DNA from: Cantharellus purpuraceus
Lineage: Eukaryota; Basidiomycota; Agaricomycetes; Cantharellales; Hydnaceae
DNA: 64,000 nt
Assembly: GCA_025174535.1 (NCBI GenBank)
Contig: JALBUN010000048.1
Location: 1,550,001-1,614,000, forward strand
Direction: 5' to 3'
Within the stretch, counting starts at the first letter, position 1. Each line of letters opens with the position of its first letter. The translations under genes were made by a program, and so were the position numbers. Of the stretch, positions 44,484-54,685 are shown in pieces. The notes below the pieces were generated by a model. That model made no database searches. It was not told the DNA's origin and saw nothing but the letters and a program-made list of their open reading frames with translations.

Positions 44484-46996
44484 TCACCGCGGTCGTTCAT
44501 GAGGCTGGGGGAAAGCCGGCGAGCTGGGAGATACCGACTCCCCGGATTGCACGCCACCTTCTGGAATCGACGTGTATCGTAGCTCTGAATCGAGCATGGG
44601 TGCAGAAACTTGCATTGACCCGTTCATAGGCACAGCCGTATTGGGTGTGAGTGGTACGCCGGCAACTTTGCCAATAAACCAGGACTGAAGCTTAATGATT
44701 AATAATGCTGAAAACGGGACAATTGAACAAGACACACAGGGACCCAACCGCGGGCGCCGCCTTCTTCTTTGACAGCCTGTAGCAGTGACATTAATTGATC
44801 ATTGCTACACGGTACGTGTACAAGGACTCACATATGACCAATGGTTATACCGTTTAAATACTCGCAGCTGATCGTCTTTCTTCAAATCAAGCTCTTCCTC
44901 CCCCTTTCTGCTATAATCCATAAGAGCAATACCAGGGAAGCTAGTCGAGATGATACTAAGCGGAAGTATGGGCTTCCCATCTGCAGTCGCATTCGCGCTT
45001 CCGGTGGCTTCAGCGACAGCAGAAGCTACTGGAACGTTTGTCTCGAGGAGACAACCTGCTGGCACCCATCCTTGCTTGCTCGGATCATTTTCGACGATCC
45101 CCGAACCAGCCGGGTCCCGTTGAACGACCCACCACCCTCTCGCACGTTGCAGAATAATAAACGAATCGCTCCTACATGGCAAATGTAAAATAGATCAGGA
45201 CAAACAGACGAGCTGTTCCAAGTATGACTGCTTACACGATAACATCAAATTCATCCTCCTGTTCCGCCATGTATGGGTATATAGCTACCGCATAAGAGAT
45301 ATTAGCTGGGGGAATGACCACGTCTCGGCCAACTACACTTCCATCTGGTAAAGGTTCATCCACACCACCTAGCGCAGATCTCGACTTCTCCTCTTCGTGC
45401 TTTGCATCCACTGCTGGAGATAATACTTCGGATGCAGGCCAGACTCCAGATGGTGGAGTTCCTGACTGGCCTGGGGTGTCTCTGCCTGTCCGCAGTGACT
45501 GCTGTCGTGTCAATGCTGTTACGCGTGAGTTCCCATGCGTAGAAACGGTCGCTTTTGACGGATGTGAGGAAGAAGATGGAGTCGAAGCCGCCGCAGCTGC
45601 TTCAGTTGCCTTAGCTGTTTGACGTGCAGCTTGCTTCTGTTGCGCCACAGCAATAGGAGATCGGATATCTCGTATGTGTTTAAGCATGAAGACCGGATTC
45701 TTCTTTGCATCCTTCAACCTTTGGAAAAGAAGCAGCGGCTTCTCATCATAACTTAGACACCGCTCTAATGGCCTATGTGAGAAAATGCCAAATCTGACAA
45801 TGGGAGCGTACCAGTGCTGCCGTAACAAATGAACATTGCATAGTTTTGCCAGTCGTCATTATTGATCTTATATTTCTTGAGGGCGGCGGGTAAAACCTTC
45901 CACGCCGGATCATCCAGGCTGACTTTGAAGCTTTTTAAACCGTCACTAGGGTCTGAGCGCGATGGCTTCGAAGTAGGAGTAAGATTGGCGTTACTACTAT
46001 TTGGAGAGTGGCTAGTCCCATTCGCGCTCGTGGTCGTAGTTGCGCGTGAAACGCTGGAGCTTACGAGCGCCTCCCGGTTGCCCTTTGCTGTTACTATCTG
46101 TATGTCGTGTCATATGAGTGAACAAAGACAACAATAACATAATTGCAAACCGCTGAAATGTCATGTTCCTGTGCCAAAGGAGATACTTTGGAAACCGTTG
46201 AAATATCATGCTCTTGCGCCAAAGGAGATGCTCTGGGGGATTCAATGTCAGCCTCGAGGTTGAGCCGTGTCGGTGAACGAGCCGGTTTATTGACGTATTG
46301 AGCCCATTTGAAGGATGGTTGGCGGTTAAGTGTCTTGTCCTCAGACTGTGACTGTACGCGAAGATGAGGGTATGAGATATGACGGCGCGGTAGGCACATA
46401 CCCGGGCTTGCGCAGCAGCCGAACGAGCTGGACTACCAAGCTCATCCAAACAGACTCGGAGATCTGACTGCATTAGTCGGTTCTCCTGTTCCAGCTGCCG
46501 GAGACGTTCGCCTGGAAATGACATGAGCTGCGTAACATCTAGACGACTTGTTGCACACCTTGCTCTTTCACGATTTCATGTAGGCTCTCTAATGTCACAC
46601 CTTCTTGTTCATCATCTGCTTCCGCTGAACAATATATGCATCATAAGTACCGGAAACCTCACTGGTCGTTGTGACGTACATGGTGGCACGTAGTGGTCAG
46701 GGTCGATGGGAACGTTGTGTGCCAGTTTGAGGTGGTAAACAGCTTTGAGGATGGCAAGTCGTTGGCCAATGGTCTGCACACCAACCTCTTTGAGGGATTC
46801 TTGATCGAGGTTGGTCAATACATCGCCGGATATGTTGTGCTCTATGGAATATTCAGGAATAGATTGTGCGCAACGAGATAGGAAACTAACCTCTAATTTG
46901 TTGGTCGTACCGAGAGAAACCAAGACTAGAGAGCCATGTGATTACAGACTCTTCGTCCCAGTCCAATACCGAGCCAGGACGGTCGCGAGCATCCAT
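44484..46996 (-). CDS. STE50: Ste50/Ubc2-type MAPK adaptor: SAM, RA and two SH3 domains
   Basis: The start MDARDRPGSVLDWDEESVIT at 46996 leads into a SAM domain: WLSSLGFSRYDQQIR, IEHNISGDVLTNLDQESLKE and VGVQTIGQRLAILKAVYHLK. A coiled stretch follows (RLRQLEQENRLMQSDLRVCL). The Ras-association region includes DDWQNYAMF and RCLSYDEKPLLLFQRLKDAK. The C-terminal half has two SH3 domains: YAVAIYPYMAEQEDEFDVIV, SDSFIILQRARGWWVVQRDP and GWVPAGCL; then GIALMDYSRKGEEELDLKKD and the continuation with GWV and SWFIGKVAGVPLTPNT. SAM plus RA is Ste50; the added SH3 pair matches basidiomycete Ubc2, which links Ras/Cdc42 to the Ste11 MAPKKK in mating and filamentation. Pathway role is inferred from the family. 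Stop at 44484. Confidence 0.88.
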
Positions 46997-47219
46997 GTGA
47001 AGGTTGTGTCTAATAATGCCGGACACTGAGGAACGCGAAGCTTTACTTCCGTGTCGGAATACACATAAAGCTCAGATCAACTCAGCTTCAGTCTCCGCTA
47101 ATTGGACCTCAGCGTTAACAAGACTACTATACCATGTCAACCATAGGCCCATGGCATCCACAGCATGCGTGAGACTTTGGCCACTTGGACGCCGGGACAA
47201 CTGTGAGTGTGACAGACCA
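46997..47219. other. Upstream region of the Ste50 gene
   Basis: About 220 bases before the first retroelement relic. No gene is seen; it probably contains the STE50 promoter. Confidence 0.3.
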
Positions 47220-47370
47220 GAAATTGGTGTTGGCATGTGTCAACAATTATTGAGTACATACCATGCCATTGCATCATTCTAAGTTAACATGTTCTCTGAG
47301 CATGGAGTCCCTTCACATGTCACCTCTGATCAAGGTTCAGATTTTCTGAACTCTTGGAAAGGCACTCAAG
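47220..47370 (+). pseudogene. Ty3/Gypsy integrase fragment
   Basis: A plus-strand frame reads MFSEHGVPSHVTSDQGSDF, the segment around the second catalytic Asp of Gypsy integrases (usually GLP..I.SDRG..F). It is only about 40 codons and stops soon after. It is an isolated relic with no neighbouring pol. Confidence 0.6.
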
Positions 47371-47477
47371 ATAAAACTCCACTTCACCTCTGGGTACCAC
47401 CCAGAAGGTGTGTTACTGTTATAACCTTATTCATTATGTCCAGATCCCCACTGTTTTTGGAACCCACAAAATTATGA

Positions 47478-47698
47478 TGTTAGGGAAAACTCTAAATCAC
47501 CACAATTCTGTGAATGAACAGCTGAGAAGAATATCAAACCCTACTGCAGCATAACTCCAGAAATGATTTAATGTTTGTACTTTGGTTACAATCCTTTGTA
47601 ATGGTCAATGCAGACAATACACCAGAAGGTAATACATTTCTTAGCAGCAGGGAATTAATATGACTTCCAGAGTTTAGAGTTCATGGATGCTTAGGGGT
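47478..47698. repeat. Direct repeat, left copy (possible LTR-like end)
   Basis: The segment starts TGTTAGGGAAAACTCTAAAT and ends near TCATGGATGCTTAGGGGT. It matches 48281-48485 with scattered substitutions and small indels. The pair lies about 580 bases apart in the same orientation. Confidence 0.75.
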
Positions 47699-48280
47699 TC
47701 AGATATTCTGAAAAGAGGGGAATGCACTTAGAGGTGTTTTGGAACCTGCAAAATTATGGTGTTATGTTACACACTGGGTCTGATTGGGGGTCGGAGGTTG
47801 GGTCGGAGGTTTCGTTGGAGTTGGAGCACATCGTGGGGGTCGGAATGGACTTGGCTTCAGCTTATGTGCTGCACCCTCAATAATACCGGTGTCCAAGATT
47901 TTGGAGACAGAGTATGACTTAGAGAGTTAGGATTGGACTTAGGAACTAGGCGTGATTCAAATATTCAAACTGGGGAATGAAGTCCCCAGTCGGGCAACTT
48001 AAATACATATTTTGAAATCTAATAATAATTACTCTGGTGATGGGTCTCTGAGGCCAACGGCCTTACATGAGTATGTCCGAGTCCGATGGGGATGGATGTC
48101 TGGGTTCCTATGGTGATGCTGATGCATCAATCGGAACTGGAGACAGATGGGTGGAATTGGCAGTGACAATCGGACAGGTAGATGGAGACGGCGGTTTCCA
48201 AATGGAGTATAGATTTCATATGCATGGGGATCTGAGTGGATCGGACAGGGATCTGGATGTTAATGAATATAGTCATAACA
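47699..48280. other. Sequence between the direct repeats
   Basis: It contains another relic of the LTR family seen at 22.4 kb (TCGGAATGGACTTGGCTTCA near 47,840) and a GAT-rich stretch at 48,067-48,260 with an open frame of 81 codons (Gly/Asp-rich, probably chance). No intact gene. Confidence 0.5.
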
Positions 48281-48485
48281 TGTTAGGGCAAACTCTAAAT
48301 CACAATGAATGAGAAGAATATCAAATCCTACTGCAGCACAACTCCAGAAATGATTTAATGTTTGTACTTTGGTTACAATCCCTTGTAATGGTCAATGCAG
48401 ATGATACACAGGAAGGTAATACATTTCTTAGCAGTAGAGAATGAATAAGACTTCCAGAGTCTAGAGTTCATGGATGCTTAGGGGT
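48281..48485. repeat. Direct repeat, right copy
   Basis: It begins TGTTAGGGCAAACTCTAAAT and ends near CATGGATGCTTAGGGGT. See the left copy at 47478-47698. It is followed almost immediately by a truncated LTR of another family. Confidence 0.75.
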
Positions 48486-48487
48486 CC

Positions 48488-48627
48488 TGTTAAGTGCTGG
48501 ATACTAGGGGTTCAATGGAGTAACCAGAGTTTGGATGCTAGCAAGGGAAAGGAGGGGACTTCACTGTTCCAGTTTGACCAGAGACAGAGTGGAGACAATA
48601 ACTATTGAGTCAGATCGAGTGGACTTG
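48488..48627. mobile_element. Truncated LTR, same family as the 22.4 kb solo LTR
   Basis: It starts TGTTAAGTGCTGGATACTAG and follows the solo LTR through AGTAACCAGAG, GACTTCACTGTTCCAGTT and GATCGAGTGGACTTG. It is then cut exactly where the element 1 LTR begins (TGTGAGGG at 48628). The rest of the LTR is missing here, so element 1 inserted into it or replaced it. Confidence 0.7.
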
Positions 48628-48943
48628 TGTGAGGGCGACGCTGATGATGAGGCCACAACTACAAGATACTCAATAGATGAGAGCCGATAAGAGATAATGC
48701 CAGCTGGTACAGCGGATATCCTCAGAGATCAAGCTGAGGGGATCACACTGCACCAAGGCGAGTCTTTATACTAAATGATGGAGATGGATAGGAGAACCAA
48801 GATAGGGGAATAATAGGGAGGAAGGATAGGGGAAGTGATAGGGGCAATGAAATAGGGGAGACGCACCCTGACAGGCTGTGCTGATAGGGGCGTCAAGAGA
48901 AAATACTAAAAATAGAGTATGACTCATTTGAACCCTGACATCA
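48628..48943 (-). mobile_element. 3' LTR of Gypsy element 1
   Basis: On the minus strand it runs TGATGTCAGGG ... CGCCCTCACA, with TG/CA ends and about 316 bases. It is preceded (plus-strand 48944-48955) by a polypurine tract ATTAAGAGGGGGG, which defines it as the 3' LTR of a minus-strand element. Confidence 0.8.
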
Positions 48944-48993
48944 CCCCCCTCTTAATGCATGTCGTCTCAATATGCACTATCGTCCCGTCCATC

Positions 48994-49431
48994 TCAAGAG
49001 AGACACACTCTGAAGCACTCTGCAAGGTCCCTTCTCACTCTCTGCCAAAGTAGAGCCCATGATGAGTGTTGATGGTGATTCTTCTCTGCCTTGGGATAAA
49101 GTGGGATGGTGAACTCTCTGGGGGATATGGGATCATCCGTGCTGAAAACTGCTCCAAGTATCATCTCCCCTCCCTCATAGGTGACTTTACCAGTGAGCCC
49201 TTGGAAGGTGTATGGTATGTCATAGTTGCCGATGAATAGAGGGTCCCCGATGTAGTATGTCTAGCGTCTTGATGGATTACGATGCCAGAAGGGGAAATGA
49301 ACTTGTGGAGGTGGAGATGGGAGGTTATAATCCTCTACAGCACGTGCAGTATCCCTTGAGTCAACTGACCAAGTGATTGATGGGTAGGAATGGAGTGAGC
49401 GTAGAGGGGTGGATTCAGACTGGTAAGGCAT
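48994..49431 (-). pseudogene. Accessory reading frame of element 1 (between pol and 3' LTR)
   Basis: A minus-strand frame starts MPYQSESTPLRSLHSYPSIT at 49431 and reads on through DSRDTARAVEDYNLPSPPPQ and HFPFWHRNPSRR. It meets one TAG, then continues YYIGDPLFIGNYDIPYTFQG, GEMILGAVFSTDDPISPREF and SWALLWQRVRRDLAECFRVC to a TGA at 48994. The single TAG sits where CAG (Gln) would keep the frame open, suggesting a C-to-T change. About 145 codons; no family recognised. Confidence 0.55.
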
Positions 49432-49537
49432 GGTGAGTTGGGTAGTGAACGATGATGGTTTTACTGAGGAAGGGGGAGTGGATTCACTGGCTTATATACG
49501 GTTAGTGGAATTTCGGCATGGATGAATTTGGTGAGCG

Positions 49538-51644
49538 CTAAGCTTCACTGTGCCTATTCTGCGGCTCTGAAATGTGTTCATTACCACGTGTTGGGTTCCT
49601 GCCAGCTGTCCAATCAAAGAGGACCTGTTTGGGAGGTTCTGTGAAGTTCTCAAAGCGTCTGAAGGGAAGAGCCGCATAGGTGGCTGCCAAAATACGCCTT
49701 GGGGCTTCAGGATTCTCCCAATGGAAGTCTGCAATGCGCCTTCTAGCCCCACTGGCATCCTTAGCTGGGATCCAGAGGTCATCAGCAGCTCCATAGCCCT
49801 TCCAACACACCAGGTATTCCAGTCTTCCTTGGAAAACTCTGCTGTCAAGGATCTTCTCAACTTTGTATTCCTGTACTCCATCTCGAATGACTGGAGGTGG
49901 TGGAGGAGATGACTGGCGTTCAGGGATGGGATCCTTTTCATAAGGATGGAGTAAGACAACAGAGAACACTGGATGAGTGCGACCAAAGATTGGGGGAAGT
50001 TGTAGGCCATAGGCATTTCGCGAGACCACCTTATTAATCACATATGGTCCTAACCATTTGTGATCAAGTTTCTTGGTTGGACGGGTGGTGGTGATATTTC
50101 GTGCGTTGAGCCAGACCTTGTCACCAAGCTTGTATACTGGGCCTGCTTGCCGATGGGCATCATAGAATCATGCCATATCATCTGCTGCCTTTTCCAGGGT
50201 GGAGCGAGCCTCAGTGGTGGCCGTCTCCATATGCTCAGTGAATTCTTCCAGTGCTTCAAGTCATGTCTCTCAGATTGGCTCTAGCCCAAGCCTTGGGTGT
50301 TGGCCTGTATCAAGCATGAAGGGGGTTGATTGCGTGGAGGAGTGGATGCGGTTGTTGTATGTGAATTCAGCAAGAGGAACCCACTCAATCCAGTCATCCT
50401 GGCACTGATTGATGAAAAGCCTCAAGTATTGTTCAATTTCTTGATTGACCCTTTCCGTCTGACTATTGGTTTGTGGATGATATGCTGTGGATGCTGCAAC
50501 CTTGATCCCCAAAAGCTTATTGAGCTTGCGCATAAATTGAGAGACAAACTGGGTGCCACGGTCACTGATGATCTCCTCAGGAAGGCCATGGTGTTTCCAC
50601 ACATGGTCTCAGAAAAGTTGTGCAACTCCTATGGAGTTGATGTCAGAGGTGGTAGGGATAACATGTGCTCATTTGGAAAGACGGTCCACAACGACAAGGA
50701 GTGCATCATAGCCATGGCTGATGGGTAGTTCTACAATAAGGTCAACAGATATCACTTGCCACCTCTGATCTGGGACACGATTAAGCAGGAGTTTACCCAT
50801 AGGAGGAGTGGGGAAAGTTTTTGTCCGATTGCAGAGGTCACATCCCTTAACGTATTTGGCAATGTATCGTCCAAATCCAGGCCACCAGTAGCTGTGGGAT
50901 ACAAGTTCTGTTGTTCTCCAGTGACCAGGGTGACCTGTAATGTGAGTATCGTGGTGTGCCCTTACAATGTCATGGTGCAATTTTGGGTCAAGAGGGACAT
51001 ATACCTTGCCACAATAGAGGATGAGTCCATTCTCCTCAGTCCATTCCTGTCCTCGTAAATTCCGAGAGGGACCAAGTTCCTTAAGAGCCTTCACAACCTT
51101 TTCATCTCTGTTAGTGCAGTTCCGCACACGTTCCAGGAATATGTCTCCTTCTCCTGTGATCATTTGAGCTCCTGGCCCTGGATAGGTGGATGTCACATCG
51201 ATGTGGAACAGCTCAGGGCCAAGAAGAACCTGGTTCTGATTATCTTCCTCCCCCCGCTTATGATCTACACATCATGAGAGGGCATCAGGTTTGGCTGAAT
51301 GTCATCCAGGATGGTGGATCAGTTCAAAGTCAAAACGAGAAAGGTATAGTGACCAGCGAGCTTGTTCACGATTGAGATTCTGAGCTGTACAGAAATATGT
51401 GAGGTTTTGATGGTCATTAAGGATTTCAATCTTGTATTTGGTCCCTTCCAAGATGTGGCGCCATTCTTCTAGTCCACGGATGACTGAGAGCAATTCCTTA
51501 TCATGGATGGCATAGTTGCGCTCTGCATCTGAAAGGCTCTTGGATACAAAACCTACCGGCCTCCATTTCTCATTGTCACAGAGTTGAGATAGAACAGCAC
51601 CTGTTGCATATGCTGAAGCATCTGTCTCTAGTCGAAAACGCTTA
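49538..51644 (-). pseudogene. Element 1 pol fragment: RNase H, integrase, chromodomain
   Basis: RNase H begins HCKRFRLETDASAYATGAVL and includes LSDAERNYAIHDKELLSVIR. The integrase zinc finger follows (LHHDIVRAHHDTHITGHPGH, CDLCNRTK), then the core VDLIVELPISHGYDALLVVV, ISDRGTQFVSQFMRKLNKLL and YHPQTNSQTERVNQEIEQYL, covering all three DDE residues. The C-terminus reads LDHKWLGPYVINKVVSRNAY and a chromodomain (YKVEKILDSRVFQGRLEYLV, WKGYGAADDLWIPAKD) ending at 49538. At least four in-frame stops interrupt it, mostly TGA where family members have Arg, as expected from CGA to TGA decay. Confidence 0.85.
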
Positions 51645-51945
51645 CAATGGAGTAACTGGAGTTCAGATGCTAGTGATGAAGGAGAGGGGACTTTACTGTT
51701 CCAGTTCAACCAGAGACAGAATGGGGCAATAACTATTGAGTCAAATCGAGTGGACTTGGCTTCAACTTGTGTGTTGCACCCCCTTGGATCATCAGTCCAA
51801 TATTTCAGAGTTTGGTGTATGGAGTTGGATCAAAGATCTGGAGTTTGACTTGTCAAGAACGTACTTGTCAAGAAGCTAGCAACCAAGAAGTTGATGAGGT
51901 GAATCTTAGTCAATATACAAACTACTGTAACATACACAGAGTAGC
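51645..51945. mobile_element. Partial LTR copy (22.4 kb family)
   Basis: It lacks about the first 35 bases of the LTR (begins CAATGGAGTAACTGG) and then follows the solo LTR to ACTACTGTAACATACACAGA. There it is cut by the start of yet another copy at 51946. Confidence 0.7.
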
Positions 51946-52009
51946 TGTTAAGTGTCTGGGACAACTCAGGGTTCAATGGAAAAAGGCTGGAGTTTGGCTG
52001 CTAGTAAAG
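51946..52009. mobile_element. 5' stub of another LTR copy (22.4 kb family)
   Basis: It begins TGTTAAGTGTCTGGGACAAC and matches the LTR start to GGCTGCTAGTAAAG. It is then interrupted exactly at the outer end of the element 2 LTR (TGTTAATGGG at 52010), consistent with insertion of element 2 into this copy. Confidence 0.65.
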
Positions 52010-52286
52010 TGTTAATGGGTGTCTTAGTTCACACTGTTGCACAGAACTCAACCAAGTGTATTGGTTGGGCGATGTGCTGTACAGTGTGGTAGTTACTAAG
52101 ATCTGTCTACTATATGTGGACCCACACGTGTACTTGGGTCCACTGGCTTATATAATAACTATACATATGCACCCATAGGGTGCATATATCTATCAATAAG
52201 ACAACATTCCTTAATGGAATGCTGCATACATTAATTATAACTATCTAGCTATAGACTATAATAAGTAAGTACCTTGGGTACTTACA
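52010..52286 (-). mobile_element. 3' LTR of element 2, hairpin-rich
   Basis: On the minus strand it runs TGTAAGTACC ... CCCATTAACA, 277 bases with TG/CA ends, preceded by the purine tract GAAGGGGAGGG (plus 52287-52297). Perfect stems inside it are 52116-52124 with 52135-52143 (9 bp), 52165-52174 with 52178-52187 (10 bp) and 52265-52273 with 52277-52285 (9 bp, three-base loop). Confidence 0.78.
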
Positions 52287-52686
52287 CCCTCCCCTTCATG
52301 ATCTCATTCAGTACCTTTTAATCATACAGCTCCTTATGAAGCTGTTCCAATGAGTTGGTGTACATATGGTCATATTGTTCATATGGCTCCAGAGGGGGAC
52401 GGCTCTCAGTTGTCCCTGATGTGGTTGCGGTATCCTCATCCACTTGAATGGATGAGGAGGATGCAATTGCTACTGCAGCATCCTGATTGAGTTCATGATT
52501 AAGTTGATCGTGACCTAAATGCTCAGCAAGAGAGTGTTTAGCAGCTTTATGAGCTGCTTGGGAGACTCCCTGAGTCTCCTGCTTTCGCTTACCAACCCTG
52601 GTGGGCTGTTTAAATGCTGCTCTGGAGGCGATGCATTTAGCAAACCCCCCTAATATAGCAGCATGATCAGGGGTGATGCCTCCTGA

Positions 52687-54255
52687 TCATCCAAACCAGA
52701 GTGCAAGCTCTAATTCAGTATGTTCTTTGGGGGAGCAATTCCCCCAATCATATGCTCCAGTGACTGAAGCATGAAAGGTGTCACCAAGAGTTGGTGAGAA
52801 CTTTTGACCACGGGTCAATAATCCCCAATGGCTGGGATTCTGGAACATAGTCCAGAGGTTCTTCTTAAATACAGAAGAACCCTTCTTGGGAGTGGCCTTT
52901 TGTAGCCACATCCAGATGTCCACATCAGACAGGTTCATCTGACTCCTGTCGGATGGCTGGGGGGACCCCATTAGGGTTTACTTGCCACCCCTGTATGAGG
53001 GCAAGTGTGTCTACTGGTGTGGTCGGTAGAGTGATGATAAGACTCGCATTATCAGCGCAAGCCAGTAGAGTCATTCTCTTGATGACTCTGCACATCGGTA
53101 CAGTCTGTTCTGCAAACGGCATGGCCAATGCCTTTTTATGGAGCAATACGAACTCTGGAGTGTCTGTATCACAGATGTTGAACCAGTCTGCCCTGATAGG
53201 GGTGGACTTGCCCAGAGGTTGCGGTGGGTGGCCAGTGACTGCTCTGGGGAGGTCAGCTGCAGTCATGAACCACAGTGCCCATTTGGGGAATGATTTCCCC
53301 ACATTGGCATGCTTGAGAGCATGCCCAAAATCATCCCAGCATTTGTACGCTGGGCTTCCTCCAGCATCTTCAATGCTGGGTCTTTTAATGTACAGCTGGC
53401 GTCACCAGCCATATATTCCTTTTGAAGCTGATCAATCTCAGCTTCAATTTCTGATAGGGCAAACTCTTTGAGTTTGCCTGGTTGCTTAGCACCCTTGGGG
53501 GTGCTAGCCAGGAGGAGGCCACGATTGTGGTTGTATCCCTCCCAGATTGAGTTGGTGTCATCCCAATCTTGACCCTTGAACCCTCGAGGATCAATCTGAG
53601 GCAATTTGCTTGGGCAATTGTCCTCCTCTTTGGTGAGATCGATCGTTTCCCGTGACGATGAAGCCACAGGCTGTGATGGCATAATGGCAGGCAATGATTT
53701 GCCTGCCATAGCACGCAATAGTGATGCTACTGGGGCCAAGCGTACCATCATGAGCTTGGTCTTGAATGGAGGAGGTGCTTTATTAGCAGCCTCCTTCAGT
53801 GTTTTTAACTCATCTCTGAGACAAGTTACTTTGGACTTCTCATTGTCAAGAAGTCCTTTGAGTTCTTGGACCTGCACAAACAGGTCCAAGTTATCCTTCT
53901 ACATCTTATCGTAGTCTTCATGATAAGGTGTCATGACATCATCTTCAATGTCACGTATAAGTTGCGGCCATGCAACTCTTAATGCTCTTTCCACCAAAGT
54001 GGTGGAAAGATATAGTCAGCCCCCATTTTGGGCCTTGATTAAGTGTGACATATATGCATCACACTTGTTGCACCTGTGAGGGTGATGGATGGCAGCACCA
54101 CCATGCCATCTGCCAATTTTCCAGGTCATCTCATCTTGATGACCCCTGATCATATCTGCAGCACTTGTTACTGGTGCTGCTGCTATGGAAGTTTGTTCAA
54201 CTTCCATTGGATGCTCATCCTGAGCATCCATCATCTCCCTTCTGAGAGATGACAT
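52687..54255 (-). pseudogene. Accessory reading frame of element 2 (between pol and 3' LTR), interrupted
   Basis: It starts MSSLRREMMDAQDEHPMEVE at 54255 and includes HPHRCNKCDAYMSHLIKAQN, whose HxxxCxxC is suggestive of metal binding. A TGA and then a TAG interrupt the frame (about 54,016 and 53,898), with LVERALRVAWPQLIRDIEDD between them. It continues LFVQVQELKGLLDNEKSKVT and LRDELKTLKEAANKAPPPFK (coiled coil), then LASTPKGAKQPGKLKEFALS. Two frame changes follow (about 53,290 and 52,950) with FNICDTDTPEFVLLHKKALA, LIQGWQVNPNGVPPAIRQES and LWTMFQNPSHWGLLTRGQKF, ending at 52687. The intact ancestor would be about 500 residues. No family recognised. Confidence 0.6.
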
Positions 54256-54685
54256 TTTGATTGAGGGGGGTTGTGGTGGTTTGAAGAAACACCACTAGCC
54301 TTTTATGGCTGGGCTTGAAAATTCTTTATTGAGAATTTTTTTAGTGACTATGTCACATGGGTGTAACGCAATTAATTATCACTTACCCCTTTCGTGCTAC
54401 TATGAGTAGCACAACAGTGAACTGCTCCCTATGGAAGCAGTTTTTTCTACCATTGAGCTGCCTATTGTTATGGTAGCTCTATCCTTATCTAGGAACTACC
54501 ATTTAATCGAGGTAGCTCCTCCTCCCCTTGTTGAGCTACTGTCATTGATGGTAGCTCTTTGTTGCATCCCACTAAAAGCTACCTTTATTCTTGGTAGCTC
54601 CACTTCCCCCCCTTGAGCTCCATTAGATCTTTGGGGCTCCATCTCTCTGAGAACTACCATCTATGAGGTAGTTCTCACGCTCAAG
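54256..54685. repeat. Non-coding segment of element 2 made of GGTAGCT-type hairpins
   Basis: Between the accessory frame and pol lie serial inverted repeats, many using the same word: CTACCAT/ATGGTAG, AGCTACC/GGTAGCT, GAACTACC/GGTAGTTC, TGCTACT/AGTAGCA and AACTGCT/AGCAGTT. No coding frame is present. Confidence 0.75.

Larger units (their letters stand above)
48628..51644 (-). mobile_element. Ty3/Gypsy chromovirus element 1, 5' truncated and inactivated
   Basis: Reading leftward on the minus strand the order is RNase H, integrase zinc finger and core, chromodomain, a small accessory frame, polypurine tract and 3' LTR. Reverse transcriptase, protease, gag and the 5' LTR are missing. The break at about 51,644 joins the RNase H segment to a copy of the 22.4 kb LTR family. 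Several internal stops make it non-functional. Confidence 0.85.

Noticed and set aside
48067..48312. Gly/Asp-rich 81-codon frame between the direct repeats
   Set aside because: It overlaps repeat sequence, shows no family feature, and its composition follows the GAT-rich DNA.
51645..51709. N-terminal extension of the element 1 RNase H frame (MNWNSKVPSPSSLASELQLL)
   Set aside because: It is read-through into an LTR copy and not ancestral pol; the true pol sequence begins at HCKRFRLETD.
52953..53471. 172-codon plus-strand frame opposite the element 2 accessory ORF
   Set aside because: Hairpin-rich DNA tends to be open on both strands; the minus-strand frame fits the element orientation and has a coiled coil.
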